Source of the DNA: Bacteriovorax sp.
GTDB lineage: Bacteria > Bdellovibrionota > Bacteriovoracia > Bacteriovoracales > Bacteriovoracaceae
NCBI GenBank assembly: GCA_014377485.1
Contig: JACMPM010000092.1
Coordinates: 1-41,660, forward strand
Direction: 5' to 3'
Length of the DNA: 41,660 nt
Below the pieces are notes generated by a model that saw only the letters and a list, made by a program, of their open reading frames with translations, did not search any database and had not been told where the DNA came from. Shown piece after piece: positions 26,963 through 35,451 of the stretch. The translations under genes and the position numbers were made by a program. How positions within the stretch are numbered: position 1 is the first letter of the stretch; every line of letters begins with the position of its first letter.

Positions 26963-28402
26963 ATGCAGCCTAATGCACATATATATGCAAACACTGAAAC
27001 TGTTTTAGAAGAAGCACTAGAAATCGAAATCATCAACTATGATGATGCTGATATAGACATTTCTAATACAAATAATAACGACACTGAATACGTCTACAAC
27101 AGTGAAGAAACAGAAGAAGACCAAAAGCTTCAAGAAGAAAAAGAAAACTCTCGTTTTAAAGAAGGCGAAAAGTTAATCATGATCCGCGTCCGTTTTCCTG
27201 GAAACGCCCGCTCTTTTCCGTTTTTAGTAGGAAAAAGAAAGTTTGGTTACGGCCAGAAAGTTGTAGCAATGAGTGATAGAGGAATGACTGTTGGATACAT
27301 CAATTCATTTCCTTATGAGGTTATATTTAACAAATCAATGCTTCCTGTACGATCAATCGCAAAAGTGGCCAGTGCAGAAGACATTCAAGCTCAAGTTGAA
27401 TTTAGAGACTCTGAGAAAAAAGCTGAAGTTATTTGTATTCGTTTAATTGACCGCCATCAACTAGATATGATTTTAACTCATGTTGAGTTTACTCAATTTG
27501 GTAAGAAGGCCGTTTTCTACTTCAATGCTCCTGCTAGAGTTGACTTCAGAGACCTTGTAAAAGACCTTGTATATGACCTAAAAATGAGAATTGAATTGAG
27601 ACAAATTTCAGTGCGAGATCGCGCTGCCGCTCTTGGTTCGGTTGGTGCTTGTGGACTTCAAACTTGCTGTTCATCTTTTTTAAAAAATTACGGAAACGTT
27701 TCAATTAAGATGGCGAAAAATCAAAACCTCGCATTAATACCTACTAAACTCAATGGTGTTTGTGGACAGATCAAATGCTGTATTCGTTATGAAGATGATG
27801 TTTATACAGACAAAAGAAAAAATTTGCCTCGTGAAGGAACTTTTATCCGCGCTATTAACGGTGATAAAGGTAAAGTTCAAAAACTCAATATTCTCATCGA
27901 GCAATTTGAATTGCTGACAGATACTGGTGTTCGTCGCCGTTATTCTTCAAATCAATACAAAGGAAGAGAATCTGATCTAGGCAACGACTACCGCTTCCCG
28001 GAATTCTTCGACAATATTATTAATGAAACTCAATCAGTTATTGGGATTTCATTAGAAGAACAATTGAAGGCCGACAAATTTCTTGAACACAATTCGTTAG
28101 CGACACTTGATCGTGACGTAGATCAAAATGATGCTAATTTCTTTAAAAAGAATGATGAATTTGAAGATTTTGTAGATGAAGATGAAAACATAGTTGCACC
28201 GATTATTGAGCATAAAAAAGATGTTCATCCTCCGAGACAGAATCAGAATCAAAATCAAAAACGCGAGCAAAATGCTGGTCCTAATAATAGACCACAAAAC
28301 AGTAATCAGAATCGCAATCGCAATAACCCTAATCAAAACCGCAATAAAAATAATAGCGGGACTCCAGGCACTAGCGGTGGCGGAAACAAACCTGCGACTT
28401 AA
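26963..28402 (+). CDS. ricT: PSP1-domain protein, RicT/YaaT-like
   Basis: RicT belongs to the RicA-RicF-RicT complex that in Bacillus modulates RNase Y activity; elsewhere its role is less clear. Residues 1-65 are acidic and non-conserved. The PSP1 core spans about 70-330, with RIELRQISVRDRAAALG leading into two CxxxxCC motifs (Cys230/235/236 and Cys267/272/273), the probable iron-sulfur ligands. Beyond residue 350 the sequence is low-complexity. The last 60 residues are Asn/Gln/Arg/Pro-rich (QNQNQNQKREQN), a possible RNA-contacting tail. It follows the holB-like gene by 82 bases. Confidence 0.87.
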   Translation: MQPNAHIYANTETVLEEALEIEIINYDDADIDISNTNNNDTEYVYNSEETEEDQKLQEEKENSRFKEGEKLIMIRVRFPGNARSFPFLVGKRKFGYGQKVVAMSDRGMTVGYINSFPYEVIFNKSMLPVRSIAKVASAEDIQAQVEFRDSEKKAEVICIRLIDRHQLDMILTHVEFTQFGKKAVFYFNAPARVDFRDLVKDLVYDLKMRIELRQISVRDRAAALGSVGACGLQTCCSSFLKNYGNVSIKMAKNQNLALIPTKLNGVCGQIKCCIRYEDDVYTDKRKNLPREGTFIRAINGDKGKVQKLNILIEQFELLTDTGVRRRYSSNQYKGRESDLGNDYRFPEFFDNIINETQSVIGISLEEQLKADKFLEHNSLATLDRDVDQNDANFFKKNDEFEDFVDEDENIVAPIIEHKKDVHPPRQNQNQNQKREQNAGPNNRPQNSNQNRNRNNPNQNRNKNNSGTPGTSGGGNKPAT

Positions 28403-28419
28403 ATTTTAATTTTGTTTTT

Positions 28420-28457
28420 AACTCCTCAGAGAATTTTTTAAATTATTTTGAGGGGTT
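28420..28457. terminator. Hairpin after ricT, possible terminator
   Basis: AACTCCTCA (28420-28428) pairs with TGAGGGGTT (28449-28457) with one G-T wobble. The loop can form an inner AATTT/AAATT stem. No T run follows on either strand, so termination activity is uncertain. It could serve as a transcript 3' end stabiliser. Confidence 0.3.
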
Positions 28458-28501
28458 ATTGTAAATTGCGCTCCAGGTGAATTAAAATTTAAAACAATTT
28501 A

Positions 28502-28529
28502 TTGATATTTTTATGACATCTGCTAAAAT
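28502..28529 (+). promoter_or_regulatory. Candidate promoter of a small RNA
   Basis: TTGATA (28502-28507) and TAAAAT (28524-28529), each one base off consensus, are separated by 16 bases. The predicted start, about 28535, coincides with the first base of a 10-bp stem. No open reading frame follows. Confidence 0.4.
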
Positions 28530-28534
28530 AAAAA

Positions 28535-28615
28535 CTGGTGGTTTTAGATTTGAAATTTTGCAGGATCCTTTTCATAAACCACCAGAAAACTTCTCAAATT
28601 CTTGAGGAATCTTTT
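28535..28615 (+). ncRNA. Candidate small RNA of about 80 nt
   Basis: CTGGTGGTTT (28535-28544) pairs perfectly with AAACCACCAG (28576-28585), so the predicted transcript would begin in a 10-bp stem enclosing a 31-base loop with a GGATCC palindrome. A second small hairpin, CTCAA-attc-TTGAG (28593-28606), is followed by CTTTT, a weak terminator-like end. A promoter sits at the right distance upstream. It does not match the SRP, 6S or tmRNA landmarks I know. Existence is inference from layout alone. Confidence 0.35.
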
Positions 28616-28823
28616 AACCGAATTATCATAATTACCTCCATTTTTTGAGAATTAGCAGCACGAAAGTTTATAGATTTTCTAGTATGAAATGGACTTGAAT
28701 TCCAGCGCATAAATAATGCCTTAATGAAATATACATTTTTATAAGTAGCCGTTTTTATAAAAAATTATTCCTTATGGAATAAAATTAACTTAAAACAAAT
28801 ATTGTTTTAGCCGATTATTCGGT

Positions 28824-29894
28824 ATGAAAAATTTAATCAAAGTATTCGCTGCCGGCCCTCTACTTATTTGGTCTCTTACAATATATGCAAAAGAACCAGG
28901 ATCAGATCCCTATCAGGCCATTGAATATATAAAATTAGACAACGGTGTTAGTGTTTATCTCGCCCCTAGTGAAGAGACAAATTTAACAGAAATCAGACTT
29001 GATGTAGGTGTAGGATGGGAAGCTGAAAATAAAAGTAACTGGGGCGTATCTCATCTCCTGGAGCACGTTTTATTCAGAGACAAGCAACTTAAAGAAGAGA
29101 TGAGTTATCTGCAAATCATAAAAGAAGCTGGCGGTAGGGCCAACGGTCAAACCGACTCTCGCCTCACTAGCTATTACGGTTCAATACCTTCTTCTAAAAG
29201 TAAATGGCTCTTAGATACATTTTCGAAAATGCTCCTGCATCCAAATATGACAAATGAAAATGTACAAAAAGAAAAAAGCACTGTTGAGTTAGAAATTGGC
29301 CGTCCAGGCCCGGTTACACAGGCGTTGGGTTTTAATCCTTTTGATAAGTTTTATCCGAGTTATTTAAAAAGCAGTTCTTTTTGGGAAACAGAATTCAAAA
29401 TATCTAATGATAACCTCTTTAGTAAATCTGAAGAACAACTATCTAATCAAAAGCTGACTCTTGTTCAAATCAATGATCATTATAATAATTATTATTACCC
29501 ATCAAATATGAAACTATTTGTTGCCGGAAAATTCACTAAAAAAGAAATAATGGATACAATTATTATGACATGGGGAACTCTTAAGCCTCGAGTTGGATTA
29601 AGTTTAAAACCAGTGAAAAAAGCAGAACCGCGCCTCGAGCCTTATATCCATACTGATGTTACTCAAGAAAATAATTCAGTCTACATTGGAACAAAAGCCT
29701 GGAATTTTACAAATCAAGACCAAGAAATTTTAAGTTCATATTCAAATTATCTTGCTCATAGATTAATGAAAGAGATTCGTAACCTTAAAGGACAAGCTTA
29801 TACCGCTCATGCTGAAAATTATTTTCATAAAGATTATGGATATACTTACGTTGGATTTCAAACACCGAAGGAAAATCTCGATAGCAATTTATAA
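28824..29894 (+). CDS. M16 zinc peptidase, N-terminal part of a gene with an in-frame stop
   Basis: This part has 356 residues. A signal peptide (about 1-22, ending IYAK) is followed by the M16 insulinase/mitochondrial-processing-peptidase-like domain. The inverted zinc motif HLLEH lies at 77-81, with a downstream glutamate ligand among Glu155/Glu157 in STVELEIG. The second M16 domain begins near residue 190 (YYPSNMKLFVAGKF) and continues to KGQAYTAHAENYF. The frame hits TAA at codon 357 (29892-29894) and then stays open to 30827 in the same frame, so this is the front of one larger gene. M16 proteins degrade or process peptides; export to the periplasm or beyond is likely. Confidence 0.85.
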   Translation: MKNLIKVFAAGPLLIWSLTIYAKEPGSDPYQAIEYIKLDNGVSVYLAPSEETNLTEIRLDVGVGWEAENKSNWGVSHLLEHVLFRDKQLKEEMSYLQIIKEAGGRANGQTDSRLTSYYGSIPSSKSKWLLDTFSKMLLHPNMTNENVQKEKSTVELEIGRPGPVTQALGFNPFDKFYPSYLKSSSFWETEFKISNDNLFSKSEEQLSNQKLTLVQINDHYNNYYYPSNMKLFVAGKFTKKEIMDTIIMTWGTLKPRVGLSLKPVKKAEPRLEPYIHTDVTQENNSVYIGTKAWNFTNQDQEILSSYSNYLAHRLMKEIRNLKGQAYTAHAENYFHKDYGYTYVGFQTPKENLDSNL

Positions 29895-30827
29895 CTTGTA
29901 AAAAAATACATCGATGAACAAGCAACACATGGCGGACTTAAGACTAAAGAAGTTCAAGAGGCCATTGAACTGCATTTGGCCGAATATCAATTAAAAGGAA
30001 AAGAAGCTAGCGTCATGATGGAATATGCCAAAGAATATCAAAGCATACAAGAAGATGAAGGAGTTTTTTCATCGCCTTTTTTAGCCGTTAAAAATACTAC
30101 TACTACTCAATATAACGAAATCTTAAAAAAATACTTCAAACCTGAACAACGTTATGAATATCTTTACAAGGCTCCAATCCTTTTTGCCTATGATTATGTT
30201 TTATTCTCTGCACTTGCTTTGATTTTAACATTCACAGGCCTTCGTTTTGTCCTCACTAAAGAATTTAAAAATGATCATATCCGTTGGGTTAGAAAAGTAA
30301 AATATCCTCCATTAAAACTTCTAGAGATGACTGCATTGGTATTTGGTTTTTTTATTTTTGTTCATATTGAATATCTTGTTACAAAAACTGTCGGGAATTC
30401 TAATTTTTTCCAATCTCACTTAATATTAAGCCAATATCTTCTACCTGCGCTTGCAATGTCAGGCATCGTGATGACATTCCAAATTACTTTATCAGCATTG
30501 CCAAAAAAACTTATGGTGATGGACGATCAATTAATAATTAAAAGTATTTCTTATTATTCAAAAAAATTTCCTCTAAATGAAATTGAATCAATTGAGATAA
30601 GCAAAACTCTCTTTTATCCTTTTCCTATTTCAAAATGGATTAGGAAGGTTGGTTTCAGATATTTTAACTTCAGCATGAAATTCTGGAAACCAGGATTATT
30701 GATAAATATGAAAAATGGGAAAGCTTATTTTTTCAGTATCGAGTCTGCTAAAGATGCCCAGCGCGAACTGGTACAATTTATTCCTGAAAGCAAACTAAAC
30801 CCTGTTGATCACAACATCGCTGCATAG
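29895..30827 (+). pseudogene. C-terminal part of the M16 peptidase gene, beyond the in-frame TAA: membrane segments and PH-like tail
   Basis: This stretch is in frame with the M16 gene and follows its TAA directly. The first 75 codons finish the M16 C-terminal domain (VKKYIDEQATHGGLKTKEVQEAIE). Three hydrophobic segments follow (about 30193-30258, 30328-30393 and 30418-30492). A soluble tail LMVMDDQLIIKSISYYSKKF...IESIEI resembles a bacterial PH-like domain. No ATG with a ribosome binding site starts this part; the first formal start is a TTG at 29976. So it is unlikely to be an independent gene and may be untranslated unless the stop is an error or is read through. Confidence 0.7.
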
Positions 30828-30841
30828 TATTGGTTAATGCT

Positions 30842-32176
30842 TTAACCTCGAATATGCCATGCTCGCGGTTTGGTAAACGCTAAAATCCCCAAGTATGAAA
30901 GAGTCGTTCCCAATCCAGAATTTTTTCTTCCGGCCCATGGAAGATAAGGACTCACGCGATCACAACAATTAATATAGGCAGTACCTGCATCAACTTGACC
31001 TGCTATTTTTTTAGCGCGATCAATATTTTTTGAATACACAGAAGCCGTTAATCCATACTCACAATCATTCATCAACTTAATGGCCTCTTCGTCATTTTTC
31101 ACTTTCATTACACCTATGACCGGCCCAAAAGTTTCTTCCGTCATCACTTTCATATTATGATTAACATCGACCAGTACAGTTGGTTCAAAATAATTTCCAT
31201 CTGACTTTATTTTTTTACCACCAATAAGAACCTTTGCGCCTTTGGAAACGGCATCTTGAATTTGTGAATCTAGGAAATCTAAGTGTGTTGGTCTTGTAAT
31301 GGCCCCCGTAGAAAAATTTTTAATTTCAGGTAGAAAATATGTCATAAATTCATCGTAAACTTTTTCATTCACATAGACCCGTTCGACAGCGCAACAGCTT
31401 TGACCATTATTATAAAGACAGCCTTCGGCCACTGCACCCGCAACTTGTTTAATATCATTTACGTCATCCGTTACATAAAGAGGATCTTTACCCCCGAGTT
31501 CTAGACCGACTGGTACCAATTTATGCGCCACTTTCTCGGCAATATACTTGCCCGTCTTAAAACTACCGGTGAAAAAATATCCGTCGAGAGGAAGATCGAG
31601 TAGAACTTCGCCAATTCTAGAATCCCCAATTAAAGGGACGAAGATATTTGTGGGAACACCCGCTTCGTGCATCAGTTTGGCAATATTTAGTCCAGTTAAA
31701 GTAGCAAATTCAGAAGGTTTATAAAGAACTGCATTTCCTGCAATCAGGGCGGGAATAAAAACATTCACTCCAACCAAAAATGGATAATTCCAGGCAGAAA
31801 TATTAGCAATCACGCCCAGAGGATCGAAACTTAAAACTTCTTTGGTATTGCCATCAGTATGAACGTGATTTTCACTCAACCATTTTTTGGAATTTTCGAT
31901 AAAAAAAGTTATGCGCTTTTGAGCGCCATTAATTTCGTTTAAAGATTCTTGCAATGGCTTTCCCATTTCACTTGTTAAATCATTAGCTAAAATTTCACTA
32001 TTTTTGGCAAGCAATTCAGAAAATTTCGTAATGACAAAAAGTCGACTTTCCATGGTTTGAGCGGCCCAACTTTTGTGAGCGGCTTTTGCCATTTCAAATT
32101 TTTCAGTCACAGAGGATTTTGTATCCTCACCTACTTCTTTTATTAATTTATTGGTTGCTGGGTTTAATATTTTCAT
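30842..32176 (-). CDS. NAD(P)-dependent aldehyde dehydrogenase
   Basis: The protein has 444 residues. Family landmarks: SAWNYPF, NAVLYKPSEFA, FFTGSFKTGKYIAEKVA, the general-base glutamate in GLELGGKDPLYV, the catalytic cysteine in NNGQSCCAVERVYV, EETFGPVIGV, and a closing PYLPWAGRKNSGLG. It is shorter at the N-terminus than the usual 480-500 residues. Its ATG overlaps the stop of the hydrolase gene by four bases (ATGA), so the two are translationally coupled. In this operon it should oxidise a gamma-glutamyl aldehyde to the acid. Confidence 0.93.
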   Translation of the reverse strand: MKILNPATNKLIKEVGEDTKSSVTEKFEMAKAAHKSWAAQTMESRLFVITKFSELLAKNSEILANDLTSEMGKPLQESLNEINGAQKRITFFIENSKKWLSENHVHTDGNTKEVLSFDPLGVIANISAWNYPFLVGVNVFIPALIAGNAVLYKPSEFATLTGLNIAKLMHEAGVPTNIFVPLIGDSRIGEVLLDLPLDGYFFTGSFKTGKYIAEKVAHKLVPVGLELGGKDPLYVTDDVNDIKQVAGAVAEGCLYNNGQSCCAVERVYVNEKVYDEFMTYFLPEIKNFSTGAITRPTHLDFLDSQIQDAVSKGAKVLIGGKKIKSDGNYFEPTVLVDVNHNMKVMTEETFGPVIGVMKVKNDEEAIKLMNDCEYGLTASVYSKNIDRAKKIAGQVDAGTAYINCCDRVSPYLPWAGRKNSGLGTTLSYLGILAFTKPRAWHIRG

Positions 32177-32928
32177 TCAAGCCTCTTTAAAAAATAATTT
32201 AACAGTGGTTCAGGATCTATTACAGTGTCTTTAATGGTGTGAGAAAATTCCGGATGCCATTGAACGGCCAAAACAAAATTCTCGTCCATATTTTTATAAT
32301 GAAAAGCTTCAATAATTTTATCATCAGGACTTAGTGCATCGACCACAAGATCATTACCCAAAGTTTTAATTCCTTGATGGTGAACAGAATTTACAGTTAA
32401 TTTCTTTTTGTTGTAAATTTGCTCCAAGAGACTTCCAGATGGGCATTCCACCTCGTGAAATATCTTGTCGTATAATTCCGCGTTTCTGTGTTCTATGTTG
32501 GTCTTAGTTTGTATTTTTAAATCTTGGTAGAGACTCCCGCCAAAATATACATTGGCCAGCTGAAACCCACGGCATATGGCCAGAATAGGCTTCTTATTTT
32601 TAAAGGCGTAATCCATAATTTTAAGTTCATATTGATCGCGGTGATAATCCCCAGGCCATCTACCATTTTCAATCATTTCTTCTTTATAACTCTTAGGTGA
32701 AACATCTGCTCCACCTTGAAAAACAAAACCATCCATCTCGTGAAGGTATTGCTCTAACTCTGCCCAAGGAACATCAGGAAGCAAAATCGGCATTACTCCA
32801 ATTCTGGAAAGGAATCGACTCATGTCATGCTCAAAATAGGTCAATGTTTTCTGACCAAACACCGCTCTTGTTGGATCTGGATACATAAAACATGTTGTAA
32901 CCCCAAGCTTAATCATCTTTTTTTCCAT
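32173..32928 (-). CDS. Gamma-glutamyl hydrolase of the class-I amidotransferase family (PuuD-like)
   Basis: The protein has 251 residues. It shows FVFQGGADVSP, the nucleophile elbow ICRGFQLANVYFGGSLYQDL, SVHHQGIK and the triad His/Glu in QWHPEF. This set is typical of gamma-glutamyl-GABA hydrolase PuuD and peptidase C26. It would release glutamate from a gamma-glutamylated acid. The gene starts one base after the alcohol dehydrogenase stop; the ATG at 32916 (MIKLG), behind GGAAAAAAAG, is a good alternative start. Confidence 0.88.
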   Translation of the reverse strand: MEKKMIKLGVTTCFMYPDPTRAVFGQKTLTYFEHDMSRFLSRIGVMPILLPDVPWAELEQYLHEMDGFVFQGGADVSPKSYKEEMIENGRWPGDYHRDQYELKIMDYAFKNKKPILAICRGFQLANVYFGGSLYQDLKIQTKTNIEHRNAELYDKIFHEVECPSGSLLEQIYNKKKLTVNSVHHQGIKTLGNDLVVDALSPDDKIIEAFHYKNMDENFVLAVQWHPEFSHTIKDTVIDPEPLLNYFLKRLE

Positions 32929-32929
32929 C

Positions 32930-34084
32930 TTATAAACTTTTTGAATATATTTCTAAAAAGTCTTTTTTAGTTACTGGCTTTTCATTTGAAGGCCAGCAAG
33001 GATCTTTGATTGCAAGTTCTGCTAGTGCTTCTAAATGAGAACTATTAACATTTTGAGTAGAAAGTTTAGAAGGAATATTTAACTTTTTATTCAAGTCGTT
33101 AATCCATGCTATTAGCCCTTCCGGTGATGTATCTTTTAACCCTATAGCAATAGCAATAGTCGTCATGCGTGGACCTGAAACAGATTTATTAAATTCCATT
33201 CCGTAGGGAAGCATAATTGCATTTGCCAACCCATGGTGCATATCAACTAATGTCGAGAGTGGATGTGCTAACGAATGCACAATGCCTAAACCTTTTTGAA
33301 AAGCTGTAGCACCCATTAAAGAACCCATCATCATTTTTGCACGAGATTCAAAATCAGGATTATGAGTTGCTTTCTCAATGCTTTGAGCGATTAATTTAAT
33401 TCCTTCTAATGCGATACCATCGCACATAGGAGAGAAACCTTTTGCAAGATAGGCTTCGATATTATGAGTAAGTGCATCCATCCCAGTAGCGGCAGTTACA
33501 AATGAAGGAAGCTCCATTGATAGCATTGGATCAGCAAAAACTTTACGGGCCATAAGTTTTGGCGAGAAAAGTATTTTTTTCGCATGAGTGATATCATCGG
33601 AAATAACTGTTGAGCGACCGACTTCAGAACCAGTTCCAGAAGTAGTTGGCACTGTGACGAAATAAGGAATTTCTCCAGTTACGTATTGATCTCCACCAAG
33701 AGCGTCGTCGTAATCAAAAAGATCACGGTGATGATTAATTTTTAGGGCAATTGCACGGGCCACGTCCATGCTCGCTCCGCCCCCAAAACCAATGATTGAA
33801 TCGCAATTATTTTTTGCAAATACTTCTGCACCTTTTAGGACATTTGATTTCACCGGATTTTTATCAATACCTGAAAAGACTGCAACCTGAAGCCCTGCAC
33901 TCTTTAGCATGTCTGTGACTTGAGTAAACACTGGCAACTTAACTAATCCCGGGTCAGAGACCACTAACACGTGTTTTAAGCCTTGATCTTTTAAATGCGG
34001 CCCTAGTTCCAAAATGACATCTTTTCCAAAACGAACAAGTGTTGGGAAATTATAATTATATTTAGCATTCCACTCATGATTCAT
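32930..34084 (-). CDS. Iron-containing (group III) alcohol dehydrogenase
   Basis: The protein has 384 residues. The dinucleotide site is IIGFGGGASMDVARAIAL. Metal ligands are in GMDALTHNIEAYL, GIVHSLAHPL and DMHHGLANAIMLPYG, all expected positions of the Asp and three His that hold iron. TVPTTSGTGSEVGRSTVI is the family signature. It oxidises a primary alcohol to an aldehyde with NAD(P). In this operon it sits between the ligase and the hydrolase, so a gamma-glutamyl-alcohol is the likely substrate (inference). Confidence 0.93.
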   Translation of the reverse strand: MNHEWNAKYNYNFPTLVRFGKDVILELGPHLKDQGLKHVLVVSDPGLVKLPVFTQVTDMLKSAGLQVAVFSGIDKNPVKSNVLKGAEVFAKNNCDSIIGFGGGASMDVARAIALKINHHRDLFDYDDALGGDQYVTGEIPYFVTVPTTSGTGSEVGRSTVISDDITHAKKILFSPKLMARKVFADPMLSMELPSFVTAATGMDALTHNIEAYLAKGFSPMCDGIALEGIKLIAQSIEKATHNPDFESRAKMMMGSLMGATAFQKGLGIVHSLAHPLSTLVDMHHGLANAIMLPYGMEFNKSVSGPRMTTIAIAIGLKDTSPEGLIAWINDLNKKLNIPSKLSTQNVNSSHLEALAELAIKDPCWPSNEKPVTKKDFLEIYSKSL

Positions 34085-34110
34085 AAATTTTTCCTTTATA
34101 TATTTTTTAA

Positions 34111-35451
34111 TTAAACTATTTCAAAATAACGTTTAAATTCCCAATCTGTCACTGCTTTTGCATGTTGTTTCCATTCCCATTCGCGAGTGTCTGTAAAATG
34201 TTTCACAAACTTTTCGCCAAATATTTCTTTTGCAACGCTTGAGCTCTTCATGGCCTGAGTCGCATCCCAAAGATTTCTTGGAAGACAGCCATTTTTCAAA
34301 TCACGATATCCGCTTCCTTCAGTCATAGCGACATCAAGTTTCATTTTATTTTTAATACCATATAGTCCTGAAGCAAGAGCTGCTGCATGAGCAAGATATG
34401 GATTGGCGTCAGAACCCACCACCCGCAATTCAATCCGTGTAGATTGTGATCCGGCCAAAAGCGCACGAACACAAGTTGTGCGATTATCTATGCCCCAGGT
34501 CACTGTAGTTGGGGCCCAAGCACCCTCAACTAATCTTTTAAATGAATTAATCGTTGGTGCATACATTGGTAATACAAAAGGCATGCAATGAAGAAGTCCT
34601 GCAATATAACTCTCCATAAGCGGACTCATTTTTGTTTTACTTTTATCGTCATAAAAAACATTCTCTTTTTCATTCCGAAGACTCTGGTGAATATGTCCAG
34701 AGCACCCAGGAAGTTTTTCATTAATTTTCGCCATAAAAGTTGGCATAATTCCGTAGCGCAATCCAATTTCTTTTACACCAGATTTAAAAAGTACGGCCCT
34801 ATCTGCTGACTCGAGTACATCGCCGTAAAGAATGGCCGCCTCTAAAACTCCGGGACCTGTCTCAGTATGCAGTCCTTCGATCGGTACATTAAACTTAAAC
34901 ATCAAATCATAAATATCATTTAGAAATTCTTTATTCTTTGCCATCCGTAAAATGGAGTAACCAAACATCCCTTCGGTAAGAGGTTTGGGATTATTGAAAT
35001 TTTTTTCATGTAAACTTTCTGATGTTTCTCTAAAATTAAACCACTCAAATTCCTGACCAAAAAAAGGTTGAAAGCCAAGCTTAATTGTTTCGTCCTTTAT
35101 TTTTTTTAAAAGATTTCTGGGGCAAATATCAATATTAAAATCCCCTAAGAAAAAAGGAACGTCATTATCCCAAGGAACTTTTCTAAAGGTATTTAAATCC
35201 AGTGTGGCATTGGCATCGGGATAACCAGTATGCCATCCTGTAAAATCCATTCCATCAATCGCAAGATCGTTAATATCCCAACCGAAGATCACATCACAAA
35301 AACCAAATCCGCCTTCAATCGCCGAAAGAAATTTATTTTTGTGAAGATACTTTCCCCGCAAAACGCCATCTAAATCAGTAATGGCCACCTTAACTTTTGG
35401 ATTAGATGAGTTTTTTACTTCGTTAATGATCTGTTCTTTTGTTAACTTCAT
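34111..35451 (-). CDS. Glutamine synthetase-like gamma-glutamyl-amine ligase (PuuA/GlnA4-type)
   Basis: The protein has 446 residues. AITDLDGVLRGKYLHKNKFLSA and GWDINDLAIDG are the start typical of the PuuA-like branch of glutamine synthetase. QEFEWFNF, LHTETGPGVLEAAI, GCSGHIHQSL and the arginine-rich WGIDNRTTCVRALLAG form the ATP, glutamate and metal site. The tail is EWKQHAKAVTDWEFKRYFEIV. Members join glutamate to amines such as putrescine, ethanolamine or isopropylamine rather than to ammonia. It is the first gene of the four-gene unit. A core glutamine synthetase would be expected elsewhere. Confidence 0.9.
   Translation of the reverse strand: MKLTKEQIINEVKNSSNPKVKVAITDLDGVLRGKYLHKNKFLSAIEGGFGFCDVIFGWDINDLAIDGMDFTGWHTGYPDANATLDLNTFRKVPWDNDVPFFLGDFNIDICPRNLLKKIKDETIKLGFQPFFGQEFEWFNFRETSESLHEKNFNNPKPLTEGMFGYSILRMAKNKEFLNDIYDLMFKFNVPIEGLHTETGPGVLEAAILYGDVLESADRAVLFKSGVKEIGLRYGIMPTFMAKINEKLPGCSGHIHQSLRNEKENVFYDDKSKTKMSPLMESYIAGLLHCMPFVLPMYAPTINSFKRLVEGAWAPTTVTWGIDNRTTCVRALLAGSQSTRIELRVVGSDANPYLAHAAALASGLYGIKNKMKLDVAMTEGSGYRDLKNGCLPRNLWDATQAMKSSSVAKEIFGEKFVKHFTDTREWEWKQHAKAVTDWEFKRYFEIV

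Larger units (their letters stand above)
28403..28823 (+). other. Intergenic region of about 420 bases with hairpins
   Basis: No credible gene was found. It holds three structured parts: a hairpin after ricT (28420-28457), a promoter-plus-stem-loop unit (28502-28615, see separate entries), and a small inverted repeat ATTCC-ttat-GGAAT at 28767-28780 about 45 bases before the next gene. The rest is AT-rich with no repeats seen. Confidence 0.6.

Noticed and set aside
28097-28409. Extra open frames over the repetitive end of ricT, both strands
   Set aside because: They are Ile-rich by-products of the Asn/Gln codon repeats in the ricT tail.
28535-28615. SRP RNA, 6S RNA or tmRNA in the ricT-M16 gap
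   Set aside because: None of their conserved cores (for example the SRP GGAA tetraloop region) is present.
29976-30827. Independent gene beginning at TTG 29976
   Set aside because: No ribosome binding site, and the residues before it in the same frame continue the M16 domain.
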